Origin: Lachnospiraceae bacterium | GTDB lineage: Bacteria > Bacillota > Clostridia > Lachnospirales > Lachnospiraceae | Assembly: GCA_022764465.1 (NCBI GenBank) | Contig: JALERL010000037.1 | Location: forward strand, 1-64,000 | Length of the DNA: 64,000 nucleotides | Reading direction: 5' to 3' | Shown: positions 1 to 8,106 of the stretch, one piece after another | How positions within the stretch are numbered: position 1 is the stretch's first letter | Layout: each line of letters starts with the position of its first letter | Made by a program: the position numbers and the translations under genes | The notes under the pieces: model-generated | The model's database searches: none | What the model was told of the DNA's origin: nothing | What the model saw: only the letters and a program-made list of their open reading frames with translations

Positions 1-69
1 TATTCTTTTGCTGTAACGGATATCATCGCCGCACTCTGTGGATTGATACTAATGAAAAAGCAGCTTTGA
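1..69 (+). CDS. C-terminal fragment of a probable MATE-family transporter (cut by window edge)
   Basis: Frame 1 is open from the first base to a TGA at 67-69 and encodes a hydrophobic segment followed by MKKQL. A last membrane helix ending in a short basic tail is typical of MATE drug/Na+ antiporters, but only 22 residues are visible, so the family is an inference. It is followed four bases later by a DUF6061-like pseudogene on the same strand. Another polytopic membrane protein is possible. Confidence 0.4.
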   Translation, partial: YSFAVTDIIAALCGLILMKKQL

Positions 70-73
70 AGAA

Positions 74-349
74 ATGACTACTAAAGTTGCAGATTGATCG
101 AACACGACAGAGATAAGAACAATATTTGCAGAATACAATCCACAGTGCAATAGTATTGATGTTTACACCTCTGCTGGCTATATGCTCCGCATTGATTGTT
201 GGGAAGCAGAAAAGAATTTAAAGACTACACCCGGATCAGACTGTGCATTAAATGCACTTGCCATTGATGAACCACTTGAATATGTACGATTATATTTGGA
301 TGGGAATATGCAGATATGGGTAGATGCAGAAGATTCACTCGAACTTTGA
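74..349 (+). pseudogene. DUF6061-like small protein with in-frame TGA
   Basis: From ATG 74 the frame reads MTTKVAD, a TGA stop at 95-97, then continues in the same frame to a TGA at 347-349. The downstream part (TIFAEYNPQC, GYMLRIDCW, ALNALAIDEPLEYVRLYLDG) resembles, from memory, DUF6061 proteins, which are small proteins of unknown function often found in Firmicute integrative elements. The stop at codon 8 probably inactivates it. The only later ATG in frame (181-183) would remove the conserved start. It ends just before a strong terminator and lies in a stretch full of other broken genes. Confidence 0.55.
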
Positions 350-360
350 AAAATGTTTAT

Positions 361-393
361 GAGGCTGCCATATCGCATGTGGCAGCCTCTTTT
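361..393 (+). terminator. Rho-independent terminator
   Basis: The arms GAGGCTGCCA (361-370) and TGGCAGCCTC (380-389) flank a short loop, followed by TTTT. It ends the plus-strand unit formed by the MATE fragment and the DUF6061 remnant, and separates it from the minus-strand genes that follow. Confidence 0.85.
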
Positions 394-418
394 CAGTGCA
401 TCAACTTCAATGTAAAAA

Positions 419-808
419 TCAATTATTCATATCGTAGGAAGCCATAGCTTCTCTTTTTTTCCAACTAATAAATCCATATAAATCATTGATGAAAAAAATC
501 ATAAAATTAAACGCAACTGGCAAATACACCGGATTTTTGAAGGAAGCCAGTATCCACAAAACAATCAAAACAATATCATTTGACGCATATCCCAGTGCAT
601 AGTACGAAGAACGCAGGAGTGTCAATGCTGATGCAAGAAAACTGGTGGTAATAGATATTGTACTAAATACAATATTCGGTGTGTTTAATGCACGAAGAAT
701 GAAATAAAATATCAGGGTTGTGAGAACGCCAAACATTATAAGTCCTGCAATATGTTTCCGTGTCAGTTTTTGAATAGCTACACTATTTCCACTTTCAGAT
801 GTTCGCAT
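419..808 (-). pseudogene. pnuC: PnuC nicotinamide riboside transporter, N-terminally truncated
   Basis: The 129-residue frame matches the C-terminal half of PnuC-type vitamin transporters. It has membrane helices and the family-typical segments YALGYASNDIVLIVLWILAS and FFINDLYGFISWKKRE (the last helix and its basic end). Full PnuC proteins are about 200-230 residues with seven helices; roughly the first 100 residues are missing. The bases upstream of ATG 808 encode no PnuC sequence before a stop. The start lies inside the B3/B4 frame, in another phase, with no ribosome binding site. A deletion has probably joined two gene ends. A full PnuC would import nicotinamide riboside for NAD synthesis; this remnant is unlikely to work. 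Confidence 0.75.
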
Positions 809-1272
809 TGAAAAATATTTTTCAAGAGGCTGTCCAGTTCTGCCTGTGCCTTTATCACGTTATCTTTGTTAAAATCGTTGAAACCATCTATCGGAAAAAA
901 GATATCTGACGAATCAGCTGTAATCTTGCCATGTTCGCTTTGTCTCCATGTCCATCGTCTTGTACGCACCTGCTGACCAACTGCATATACCACTTCACCA
1001 ACATCAGGTGTTTCCTCTATATCAGCACCAAATGGAAGAAATGTATCTCCAGCTTTTGCTAAGCGGATACAGATATCTTCACTGCTTCCACCTAAATCAT
1101 GCGCTCCCATTGGCAGTGTGTATTTCAACGAAACAGCATTTCCCAAATCTACAACCGGATTTATATATGGCATTCCCTTTCCTTTGGCAATCCGGGTAAA
1201 AAGAGCCTCAATAGAGCAAAGATATTTGTTCGGATTGATTCTAAGTGTACGGAATGCCTCTCTGTATGGCAA
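778..1272 (-). pseudogene. B3/B4 tRNA-binding domain protein, N-terminally truncated
   Basis: The product contains the core of a stand-alone B3/B4 domain (related to the editing region of phenylalanyl-tRNA synthetase beta): CSIEALFTRIAKGKGMPYIN, PVVDLGNAVSLKYTLPMGAH and DIFFPIDGFND. Such proteins are usually about 220-240 residues. Here the frame opens only 18 codons above the TTG at 1272, after a TAG at 1324-1326, and that extension has no family-like sequence and no ATG. About 60 N-terminal residues are missing. Its end overlaps the truncated pnuC by 31 bases in another frame. Function would be aminoacyl-tRNA or amino-acid recognition; probably a dead fragment. Confidence 0.7.
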
Positions 1273-1346
1273 AATCTCTGGTTCTTCCTTTACCTTTTTC
1301 CTTTCAAAATGTAATGCTGCTGTCTAATTCATATTAAATCCTCCAA

Positions 1347-2174
1347 TCAATTACATTTTACAGGAATACAGATTTCCGTTACAAATTTTTCCGGATCATT
1401 TGTGATTCCATAGTCAATCAGTGTTATCTCACGTGAAAATCCGACAATCTGCATCTGATGTTTTTTTATATAATCCAGTAATTTCTTATACTGTTCCGGA
1501 GCTTCTGCATGACTCCCCCGGAAGCACAAGCGGACACATAATGCTTCCTCCACAGGCATTGTCTCTCCATCATAGATATCTTCATCATCCAGTATTAAAA
1601 AGATACCGTCATATTTTTGGTATTCTGCCGTCTGTAAATGCTCTGAGGAAATTCCAAGTCCCACTTTACCAAGAAATACAACTGCCTCTGCCTTTGACTA
1701 ATCCAGCTTTCTAATAGGAGCTTCCATATCCTGCGAATCTTCTATTTTCAGAGGTGCTTCCACCCACACAACCCGGCTCGCTGGAAGCTGTACCAGTGTC
1801 ACAGTATCCAATGGTGTATTCTGTGCTTCTAATAAAACATTTAAACGATGGTTTATTTTTTGTTCAACTCGTTTTAATTCCTGCTGCTTTTCCAGAACAA
1901 TCTTTTTTTGCTGCATCAGCTTTTCCTCAATGCAGCTTATATCCTTATTTTTCAGAAAGTCTTCTATTTCAGCTAATGGCATATCTAACGCTCTTAAATA
2001 TCTGATAGTATTCAGTACCTCAAACTGTTCTGTTCCATAATAACGATACCCTGTATCTGGGGAAGTATATTCTGGGTGAAGCAGTCCAACATTCTCATAA
2101 TGCCGCAGGCTGCTGACACTTATATGAAAAAGTTTTGATACCTCACCTATAGAAAATAACCCTTTTCTGTCCAT
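1347..2174 (-). pseudogene. MerR-family regulator with GyrI-like effector domain, interrupted by in-frame TAG
   Basis: The N-terminal frame from ATG 2174 is a MerR winged helix (FSIGEVSKLFHISVSSLRHY) with a coiled coil at about residues 80-125. The frame stops at a TAG at 1698-1700 after APIRKLD. The same reading frame continues without shift (SKAEAVVFLGKVGLGISSEH) into a GyrI-like drug-binding domain ending at 1347. Removing the one stop gives a 275-residue BmrR-like activator of normal length. The gene starts four bases after the MATE pump it presumably regulates, and a MerR-type operator precedes the operon. A truncated DNA-binding/dimerisation product could persist, a GTG at 1664 could restart the sensor domain, or the TAG could be a sequencing error. 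Confidence 0.85.
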
Positions 2175-2178
2175 ATCA

Positions 2179-3534
2179 TCACACTTCCTTCTTTATCGGT
2201 TCTTTAGGATATATCACATAAAATGCAATCATACAAATTACCACTGATAATAACGAACCTGCCGCTGTTGCAAGTCCCATAGGAAACAATGTCGTTTTAA
2301 ATATTCTTGATGTCAGATAAACTCCCGGAATACGAACCAGTACAATTGCCAGAATGTTATGTAAGAATGACAGTCCGGATTTTCCACAGGCACAGAAATA
2401 GCCACTGCAGCTAAAATGAATACCTGCAAAAATACAGTCAAAGATATAACCTCGCAAATACTGACTGCCAAGCCTTATTACATCTGCTCCGGCTGATGTA
2501 TTTCCATCGGTAAATAAAGCAACGATTGATCCTGCAGTAAATTGAATTGTGATGGTTGCCAGTATTCCAAATCCAACTGCAATCAGTACAGCATACCGCA
2601 GGGTTGCAATAGCTCTTTCTGGTTTATTTGCTCCGATATTCTGTGCCCCAAGAGCTGAAACAGTTGATAACATTGAAGACGGAACCAGAAACAGAAAACT
2701 CATAATTTTCTCTACAATACCTACAGCGGCAGCATCATTTAATCCTCTCTGGTTTGCAATAATCGTTATTACTATAAAAGCCACCTGAATCAAGCCGTCC
2801 TGCACAGCGATTGGAATACCAATAGATAATATTTTTCCCATAACTGGTCTACGAGGTCTGAAATCTGTCTTAATAAGAGCAATGCTCTTCCTTTTTATAA
2901 TGACAATCAAAGACACAAGTACACTGATTGACTGAGAAATAGTTGTTCCAAGTGCAGCCCCCGCCGGACCAAGTTTAAATGCTCCCATAAAAAGATAATC
3001 CAATACAATATTGGCAGCACATGCCAAAGCTATAAAATACATCGGACTTTTACTGTCTCCCATGCCTCTGAAAATAGAGCTGATGATGTTGTATGCTGTG
3101 ATAAACGGAATACCAATAAAACAGATTGTCAGATATGTGACAGTACCATTTACAGCCTCAGCAGGAGTAGACATTACTGATACAATCGGGCGTACCAGCA
3201 TAAGCAGCAATGCCATTCCAACGATAGCAACTCCCATAAACAGAACTACTGTATTTCCAATAGCCTTAGATGCCTGTTTTTTGTTATTCGCTCCTATTGC
3301 CTGTGCAATACTTACTGTTGTTCCCATCGCAAGACCTACAATCATAACTGTAATCATATGCATAATCTGTGACCCAATGGATACTGCGGTAGTGCTTGCC
3401 ACACCATCGTATTGCCCGATGATAAACAAATCTGCCATTCCATAGAGTGTCTGCAAAAAATAGGAAAGCAGATACGGAAGTGAAAATAAAATTACATTTT
3501 TGAATACACTTCCGGTTGTAAGATTTTTTTCCAT
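2179..3534 (-). CDS. MATE family multidrug/Na+ antiporter
   Basis: The 451-residue protein has the about twelve hydrophobic helices of MATE exporters, with two homologous halves. Family-typical sequence includes LPYLLSYFLQTLYGMADLFI near the start, an AQAIGANNKKQASKAIGN loop at about 78-95, and the matching GAQNIGANKPERAIATLRYA in the second half. It would expel cationic drugs or toxins in exchange for Na+ or H+. AGAGGAAAATGTT precedes the ATG. It is the first gene of a two-gene operon with the damaged MerR regulator and has its own MerR-type promoter. It looks intact. Confidence 0.92.
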   Translation of the reverse strand: MEKNLTTGSVFKNVILFSLPYLLSYFLQTLYGMADLFIIGQYDGVASTTAVSIGSQIMHMITVMIVGLAMGTTVSIAQAIGANNKKQASKAIGNTVVLFMGVAIVGMALLLMLVRPIVSVMSTPAEAVNGTVTYLTICFIGIPFITAYNIISSIFRGMGDSKSPMYFIALACAANIVLDYLFMGAFKLGPAGAALGTTISQSISVLVSLIVIIKRKSIALIKTDFRPRRPVMGKILSIGIPIAVQDGLIQVAFIVITIIANQRGLNDAAAVGIVEKIMSFLFLVPSSMLSTVSALGAQNIGANKPERAIATLRYAVLIAVGFGILATITIQFTAGSIVALFTDGNTSAGADVIRLGSQYLRGYIFDCIFAGIHFSCSGYFCACGKSGLSFLHNILAIVLVRIPGVYLTSRIFKTTLFPMGLATAAGSLLSVVICMIAFYVIYPKEPIKKEV

Positions 3535-3567
3535 AACATTTTCCTCTTTCTATATTGATATGAGTAT

Positions 3568-3598
3568 ATCATAAACTCTACAACGATTGTAGAGTCAA
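3568..3598 (-). promoter_or_regulatory. MerR-type promoter and operator of the MATE operon
   Basis: On the minus strand TTGACT (3593-3598) and TATGAT (3568-3573) are separated by 19 bases, the overlong spacer typical of MerR-activated promoters. The spacer is filled by a perfect dyad, ACTCTACAA / TTGTAGAGT, at 3575-3595 with a three-base centre. This is the arrangement expected for a BmrR/MerR activator that twists the DNA to align the two boxes. The cognate regulator is the interrupted gene at 1347-2174. Confidence 0.88.
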
Positions 3599-3642
3599 TA
3601 TTTTTGTTAGAATTTAACTTATAAAATTTATTTTGAATGTTT

Positions 3643-4083
3643 CTAATAATATCCTCTGGCTTCCCGCCAGTCTTTTACATACCATCTGATTACAACATAC
3701 ACCAGTTGCACTAATAACAAGAGAAATAGCAGATTGATTGGCAATACTGTCTTTATCCAATCTCCAAAGTAGATTACTATTGCCATGCTTATAAGTGTTA
3801 CCAGTATGGTAATCATATCCCAGCAGTATTTCTTATATCCCCCCGCAATCTTTATTACGATGAATGCCAAAAGTATTCCCGCACCCACCAGACATCCACC
3901 GCAAACCAATATTCTTATCAGCCAGTATATAATTCCGGCAACGACAGGATTGGATATTCCATTACTAATCTGTGCCATATTCTTTCCTGTCAGTACAACC
4001 CAGCCAGCAATGGTCTGTGTAAAAGTTGCGATTGTAGCAAAGAATACCACGCAATCAGAAATAAATATTTTTGACCGTATCAT
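3643..4083 (-). pseudogene. C-terminal membrane half of a DUF6040-like protein
   Basis: The 146-residue frame has about four membrane helices and ends in DWREARGYY. Its pattern (IYWLIRILVCGGCLVGAG, ITILVTLISMAIVIYFGDWI, LPINLLFLLLLVQLVYVVIR) resembles, from memory, the C-terminal membrane part of DUF6040 proteins, carried by Firmicute integrative elements and normally preceded by a long coiled coil. Here the frame closes ten codons above the ATG, so that part is absent. On the same strand near 4125-4190 another short frame reads KPEIPETREKPMD before a stop, possibly a second scrap of element sequence. A complete small membrane protein of unknown function is the alternative. Confidence 0.5.
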
Positions 4084-4213
4084 CTGAAAAAGAGTAGTTG
4101 ATACAGAATACTATATCAGCAGAAACATCAATGTAACCGCCACCGTGTATCCATAGGCTTCTCCCTTGTTTCAGGAATTTCCGGTTTTGTAAAACAATTA
4201 TATAGTATTAACA

Positions 4214-4253
4214 ACAAAAAAAGGAAACCTCTAAATAAAAAGGTTTCCTTTTT
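4214..4253 (-). terminator. Terminator downstream of tRNA-Leu(AAG)
   Basis: A perfect 10-bp stem, AAGGAAACCT (4221-4230) with AGGTTTCCTT (4241-4250), is followed on the minus strand by a T run (4214-4222). It ends the minus-strand tRNA transcript. Confidence 0.85.
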
Positions 4254-4264
4254 CTCTCACATAA

Positions 4265-4349
4265 TGCGGAAGATGGGACTTGAACCCACACGCTCGCAAT
4301 GAGCACAAGATCCTTAGTCTTGCTCGTCTGCCAGTTCCGACACTTCCGC
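4265..4349 (-). tRNA. tRNA-Leu (anticodon AAG)
   Basis: The minus strand folds as a class II tRNA. Acceptor arms are GCGGAAG / CTTCCGC with discriminator A, the D stem is TCG/CGA, the anticodon stem CAAGA/TCTTG has loop CTAAGGA, there is a long variable arm, and the T loop is GGTTCAAGTCC. The loop gives anticodon AAG, reading CUU and, if A34 is deaminated to inosine, CUC and CUA. CCA is not encoded. It runs divergently from the tRNA-Leu(CAG) gene 177 bases away. Confidence 0.93.
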
Positions 4350-4526
4350 ATGTGCATCACATGTTCTTGCGACGACTTTGATATAATAACAAACCCCACC
4401 GTTTTTGTCAATGACTTTTTTTACTTTTTCTGTTTTTTCGATTTTTTTCCATTTTTTATTTTTTTCACTTGACATATGATACGAAAACAGATAGAATAGC
4501 TTTTGCAAGTTCACTTGCAGATGTTT

Positions 4527-4610
4527 GCAGAAGTGGCGGAATTGGCAGACGCGCAGGCTTCAGGTGCCTGTGGTAGCAATATCGTGTGGGTTCAAGTCCC
4601 ATCTTCTGCA
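4527..4610 (+). tRNA. tRNA-Leu (anticodon CAG)
   Basis: This is a class II tRNA with acceptor arms GCAGAAG / CTTCTGC, D stem GCG/CGC, anticodon stem CAGGC/GCCTG with loop TTCAGGT (anticodon CAG), a long variable arm and T-loop GGTTCAAGTCC, discriminator A, and no encoded CCA. It is followed 14 bases later by a terminator hairpin. Confidence 0.95.
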
Positions 4611-4624
4611 TTAACAGATAAGAG

Positions 4625-4659
4625 CAGAACCTATTGATTACTCAATAGGTTCTGTTTTT
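4625..4659 (+). terminator. Terminator of tRNA-Leu(CAG), overlapping the XRE gene end
   Basis: The perfect 13-bp stem CAGAACCTATTGA (4625-4637) / TCAATAGGTTCTG (4642-4654) with loop TTAC is followed by TTTTTA. The right arm also encodes the last codons of the convergent XRE gene (ending at 4638), so the hairpin probably serves both directions. Confidence 0.9.
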
Positions 4660-5054
4660 AATTCTTCATTGAATAAATCTTTCTTCAAAAATATATCCTG
4701 CAAGCCTCGCATCGCATCAACTGCATCCAGATTAATACTCTTTATAAACAATAAATATCTTGATACAATAGCTGAAATCTCGTCATCTTCATCCACCGGA
4801 ATATCATCTACCACCATCTGTTTTACCAATCTTATTAATCGGGCTGAAGCATCATTTTTCACTCTTCCAACGAGTTCATCCAAAGAAACATCAAAAATAT
4901 CAGCTAACAGCATAAGTTTTTCAAGTGTTGGTGTACTTTCTTCCTGTTCCCATTTTGTCACAGCCTGTCTTGACACATTACATTTCTCTGCTAATTCTTC
5001 CTGCGAAAGATGCTTTTCCATTCGAAACAACTGGATATTATACCCTAATTCCAT
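4638..5054 (-). CDS. XRE/Cro-CI family helix-turn-helix regulator
   Basis: This is a 138-residue cytoplasmic DNA-binding protein. Residues 1-60 form an HTH_3 domain (NIQLFRMEKHLSQEELAEKC, NVSRQAVTKWEQEESTPTLE, LADIFDVSLDELVG). The rest is an acidic helical region of unknown role. The start is fixed by a near-perfect Shine-Dalgarno, AGGAGGTGAT, seven bases upstream. Its target is not evident: it is monocistronic, its end overlaps the tRNA terminator, and the next minus-strand gene upstream is an exonuclease about 100 bases away. Confidence 0.9.
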   Translation of the reverse strand: MELGYNIQLFRMEKHLSQEELAEKCNVSRQAVTKWEQEESTPTLEKLMLLADIFDVSLDELVGRVKNDASARLIRLVKQMVVDDIPVDEDDEISAIVSRYLLFIKSINLDAVDAMRGLQDIFLKKDLFNEELKTEPIE

Positions 5055-5153
5055 ATGTTATCACCTCCTGATATTTACATTATCACTTAATTCGCCTGTT
5101 CACCATCAACCGGCACTATCAATTTTGCAACCACTGGTTGCATTTTATTTGAA

Positions 5154-5804
5154 TCATCCAATATTTATTTGCATCTTTTCAAGAAAATCACCAATTGTAC
5201 AGCTTAGATGCTCATTCGAATCCAATGAGGCATAATCAAACAATTGATAGTCCGGATCGAGTTCCAATTTTTGGATCAGTTTTCCCGTATTGACTGCATC
5301 ATCTAACCCATCATGGAAATTTCCCTCCGGTTCGACCTCAGCACGTTCCAGTGCTTCCTCTAAGCTAAACTGCCTGTCCAATTTGAATCTTTGCCTGAAT
5401 ACATCCTGATAATCCACCCAGCGATCCATTTCCATAAATGTATTTATGCATGCACTTTCAATATGTTTGGCTTTCAATTCACGTAAAAGCTGTCTTTGAT
5501 CCGAATCACTCCATGCAAAGATTTTGTATTCTCTTTCCCCGATCCATTCTGTCAGATGCTCCAATGCCTCCTTTAATCCCGGGGCTCTCTTGATATCATA
5601 ATTACGAATTCCCGTCATATGCTCTATGAAGTTATCCAACACCCCATACTCAGGATGAACATACTGACAAAGTGTTGCAATTCTTGAAAATTGTTCATCC
5701 AGAAGTACTGCTCCGATCTGAATAATTTCGCTTGCATATTTATAACTTCTGCAATAAAGTTTTGATACTCTGCACATTTCTAAATCAATTACCAGATAAT
5801 TCAT
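5154..5804 (-). CDS. DEDDh-family 3'-5' exonuclease
   Basis: The 216-residue protein carries all DEDDh metal ligands: D7-x-E9 in VIDLEM, an aspartate in FAWSDSDQRQLLREL (about 100-102), and H164 and D169 in NFHDGLDDA. This is the fold of the DNA polymerase III epsilon proofreading unit, RNase T, ERI1 and KapD. It should remove nucleotides from DNA or RNA 3' ends using two Mg2+ ions; the substrate cannot be told. ATG 5804 is preferred because GGAGG lies five bases before it; a GTG four codons upstream is in frame but would itself contain the GGAGG. The KapD/ERI1-like group fits the length best. Confidence 0.88.
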   Translation of the reverse strand: MNYLVIDLEMCRVSKLYCRSYKYASEIIQIGAVLLDEQFSRIATLCQYVHPEYGVLDNFIEHMTGIRNYDIKRAPGLKEALEHLTEWIGEREYKIFAWSDSDQRQLLRELKAKHIESACINTFMEMDRWVDYQDVFRQRFKLDRQFSLEEALERAEVEPEGNFHDGLDDAVNTGKLIQKLELDPDYQLFDYASLDSNEHLSCTIGDFLEKMQINIG

Positions 5805-6005
5805 ATGTACCTCCACTATTTAACTTCTATCCAACAGATCGGAGTTTGATCTTATACCTGCATTCAGCTTCTTTGTCTGATATAATTACAGATATCTTTT
5901 TTCAAATAAGGAATCAGATGCTTCCCCTCCGTTACTTGCTGATTTCATTTTACAATCCCAGACTATAATTTTCAATTTTCATATGTAGAATAAAAGTAGA
6001 CATCC

Positions 6006-6827
6006 TTATTCTTCCAGATATAATTCCATTGCCTTATATGCATTCAACGTATTCGTATCTGCATCATTAAAAGTGTCGGAATATGTCTGTAAACTGCCGG
6101 ATGGATTGGTTGCACAGTTTGTAAGTGATATATACGCATCATAGAGATCCGAAATCGCATCGTAGGCATCTTTGTATTCCTCTGGCGGATTTTTCAATTT
6201 CTTCATCAGTTTATTCACCGAATCCTGATTCTCTTTAATACTGCTTATCTGGCTACTAAAGCTTGCATCTGCGTACAGATTACTCATTGCGTCGTTAAAA
6301 TCAGATACGAAATATCCGTCAGGTCTGGTATATTTATCTGTTTTATCGTCTCTCTCCTCATAAATTGCATTGTACCATACCTCTTTCATCAGATTTGCAC
6401 TGGATTCTGCATCACTTGCCCCTGTCAGCATCGTGATCGCAGCTAATTTCAGATTATCGGAATACTCCTCTATCATTTGTGCATATTCATCGGCAGCTTT
6501 TTTCTTCTGATATTGTGTTATACCGAATGCTGCTGCTACACCCACAACCAGTAATACGATTAAGATTCCAATGATCGTTTTTACTTTCTTTGTAACCTTC
6601 ACACCTGTTACTTCAACCTTCTGTGGCTGACTATTTACTCCCTGCTCTAAAGAAGTCTCAACCGGACATCCACAATTCGTGCACTCGGTCATTCCCTCTT
6701 CAAGTTCTGCACCACACTCTGCGCAATGCTTCTTCTCCTCCGGTATCAATATCTCACCACAATGTACACATTTCTTTGCTTTTTCTGATATCTGTTCTCC
6801 ACAATGTGGACACACAATCATTGCCAT
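6006..6827 (-). CDS. Zinc-ribbon, single-span membrane protein of unknown function
   Basis: The 273-residue protein has two N-terminal zinc ribbons in series (CPHCGEQISEKAKKCVHCGE, then CAECGAELEEGMTECTNCG). A linker leads to one membrane helix at about residues 87-105 (IIGILIVLLVVGVAAAFGI). The remaining roughly 165 residues form a charged, helical, probably extracytoplasmic domain. The ATG at 6827 follows GGAGGATATTATT; an upstream extension to 6953 is open but crosses a terminator and has no such site. Zinc ribbons plus an anchored outer domain are common in Firmicute envelope-sensing proteins, but no specific role can be assigned. Confidence 0.82.
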   Translation of the reverse strand: MAMIVCPHCGEQISEKAKKCVHCGEILIPEEKKHCAECGAELEEGMTECTNCGCPVETSLEQGVNSQPQKVEVTGVKVTKKVKTIIGILIVLLVVGVAAAFGITQYQKKKAADEYAQMIEEYSDNLKLAAITMLTGASDAESSANLMKEVWYNAIYEERDDKTDKYTRPDGYFVSDFNDAMSNLYADASFSSQISSIKENQDSVNKLMKKLKNPPEEYKDAYDAISDLYDAYISLTNCATNPSGSLQTYSDTFNDADTNTLNAYKAMELYLEE

Positions 6828-6878
6828 AATAATATCCTCCTTCATCTTTATCACATCTGCTAATACTATCAATAGAAC

Positions 6879-6922
6879 AAAAAAGATCAGCGAAAAGGAT
6901 TTTTTCCTTTCGTTGACCTGAT
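6879..6922 (-). terminator. Terminator between the WYL regulator and the zinc-ribbon gene
   Basis: On the minus strand the arms ATCAGGTCAACGAAAGG and CCTTTTCGCTGATC flank a short A-rich loop and are followed by TTTTTT. It lies about 80 bases after the WYL stop and upstream of the zinc-ribbon start, so the two are probably separate units. Confidence 0.75.
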
Positions 6923-7001
6923 TATGCCAGATTGCAAGTCCATAAATCTCCACTTGTATCTCGAATTTATGTTCTTTTTTGCACTTTTGTAGGATTTTAT
7001 T

Positions 7002-8036
7002 CTATTTTTTGCTATATTGCTGTGCCAGACGACGGATCTCCTCCTGTATCTCCTCTACCAGACTTTCCGGGCCGGTAATCTTTGCCCTTTCACCCAATGC
7101 CATAATCCAGTGAATAAAATGCATACTTGCCGACACCTTCACAACAACCCTGAAATGATCTTCATCCACTTTTTGCATGCTTACATCCTTGCCAAACCGG
7201 TCGATCATAACTCCCGCAAGACTGTTTTCACAAAGAATTTCCACATACTGTTCCTCTCCACTGAACATGTGGAACATTTTCTTGGCATAAGCTGCCATAT
7301 CCAGTTCTTTGAACTTATATCTTCCCTCACGCCCCTTATTTTCGATTTTTATATGAAGCATCTTATCTACACGGTAATGCTTTATCAGATCGGCATCTGA
7401 ATCGTAACCTACCAGATAATAATTTTCATCATCCCAGGATAATCCCCACGGACTGATCTCATATCGCGCACCATCCCTTTTTAATTCCGGTTCCTTTTTC
7501 ACATTCCACGTAAAATACTGAAAGGAAATCTTCGCATTCTGTGCAATTGCATTATGGATTGCATCAACATTCTCCATAATATCATGATTCATGGACTTCA
7601 CCCGTCCTGCAACATACACCTGTCGTTGCAGCATGGCTGCGTCCTGTCTGCTCGCTAAATGCTCAATTTTCTTAATCAGTTCATTTGATTTTTCTTCGGT
7701 AATAAACTTCGCTGATGCAACAGAATCAACCAGAAGCTTTAACTCTGCCAGTTCAAAATCCCGGTTGATTACCTGATAATGATACGTCTTCCCATACTGG
7801 GTCTTTTTTATCTTGATTCCAAAATCATCAAGCTGTGCAATATCATCATACAGACTCTTTCTTTCCGCTGTTACGTTGTTTGCAGACAGCTTATCAATAA
7901 TTTCCTGCAAGGTGATATCGTGTTTTGCATCTGTATTCTCCAATAGAATTCTTGCCAGATAAAGAATCTTAAGCTTCTGGTTACTTCTTGCACCCCGTCT
8001 GCACTTCTCTACCTGTACTTCCAGTTCCTCTGACAT
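7002..8036 (-). CDS. WYL-domain transcriptional regulator
   Basis: The 344-residue regulator has a DeoR-like winged helix at about residues 20-85 (LKILYLARILLE, LQEIIDKLSANNVTAERKSL) followed by a WYL domain (about 140-240). The WYL core reads YEISPWGLSWDDENYYLVGY, with YYL in place of the canonical WYL, and DLIKHYRVDKML as the following conserved segment. A C-terminal WCX extension ends the protein. WYL proteins sense nucleic-acid or nucleotide ligands and often control stress or defence genes. GGGGGGA precedes the ATG. No defence genes are adjacent, so its regulon is unknown. Confidence 0.9.
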   Translation of the reverse strand: MSEELEVQVEKCRRGARSNQKLKILYLARILLENTDAKHDITLQEIIDKLSANNVTAERKSLYDDIAQLDDFGIKIKKTQYGKTYHYQVINRDFELAELKLLVDSVASAKFITEEKSNELIKKIEHLASRQDAAMLQRQVYVAGRVKSMNHDIMENVDAIHNAIAQNAKISFQYFTWNVKKEPELKRDGARYEISPWGLSWDDENYYLVGYDSDADLIKHYRVDKMLHIKIENKGREGRYKFKELDMAAYAKKMFHMFSGEEQYVEILCENSLAGVMIDRFGKDVSMQKVDEDHFRVVVKVSASMHFIHWIMALGERAKITGPESLVEEIQEEIRRLAQQYSKK

Positions 8037-8106
8037 AAAAAATCCCCCCGTATGTTGATATCTCGATTATATCAAAAATACCGGAGGATACAAGATTCCA
8101 ATACGA

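Noticed and set aside
5732-5968. Plus-strand open frame of 78 codons
   Set aside because: It overlaps the exonuclease start antisense, has no ribosome binding site and unlikely composition.
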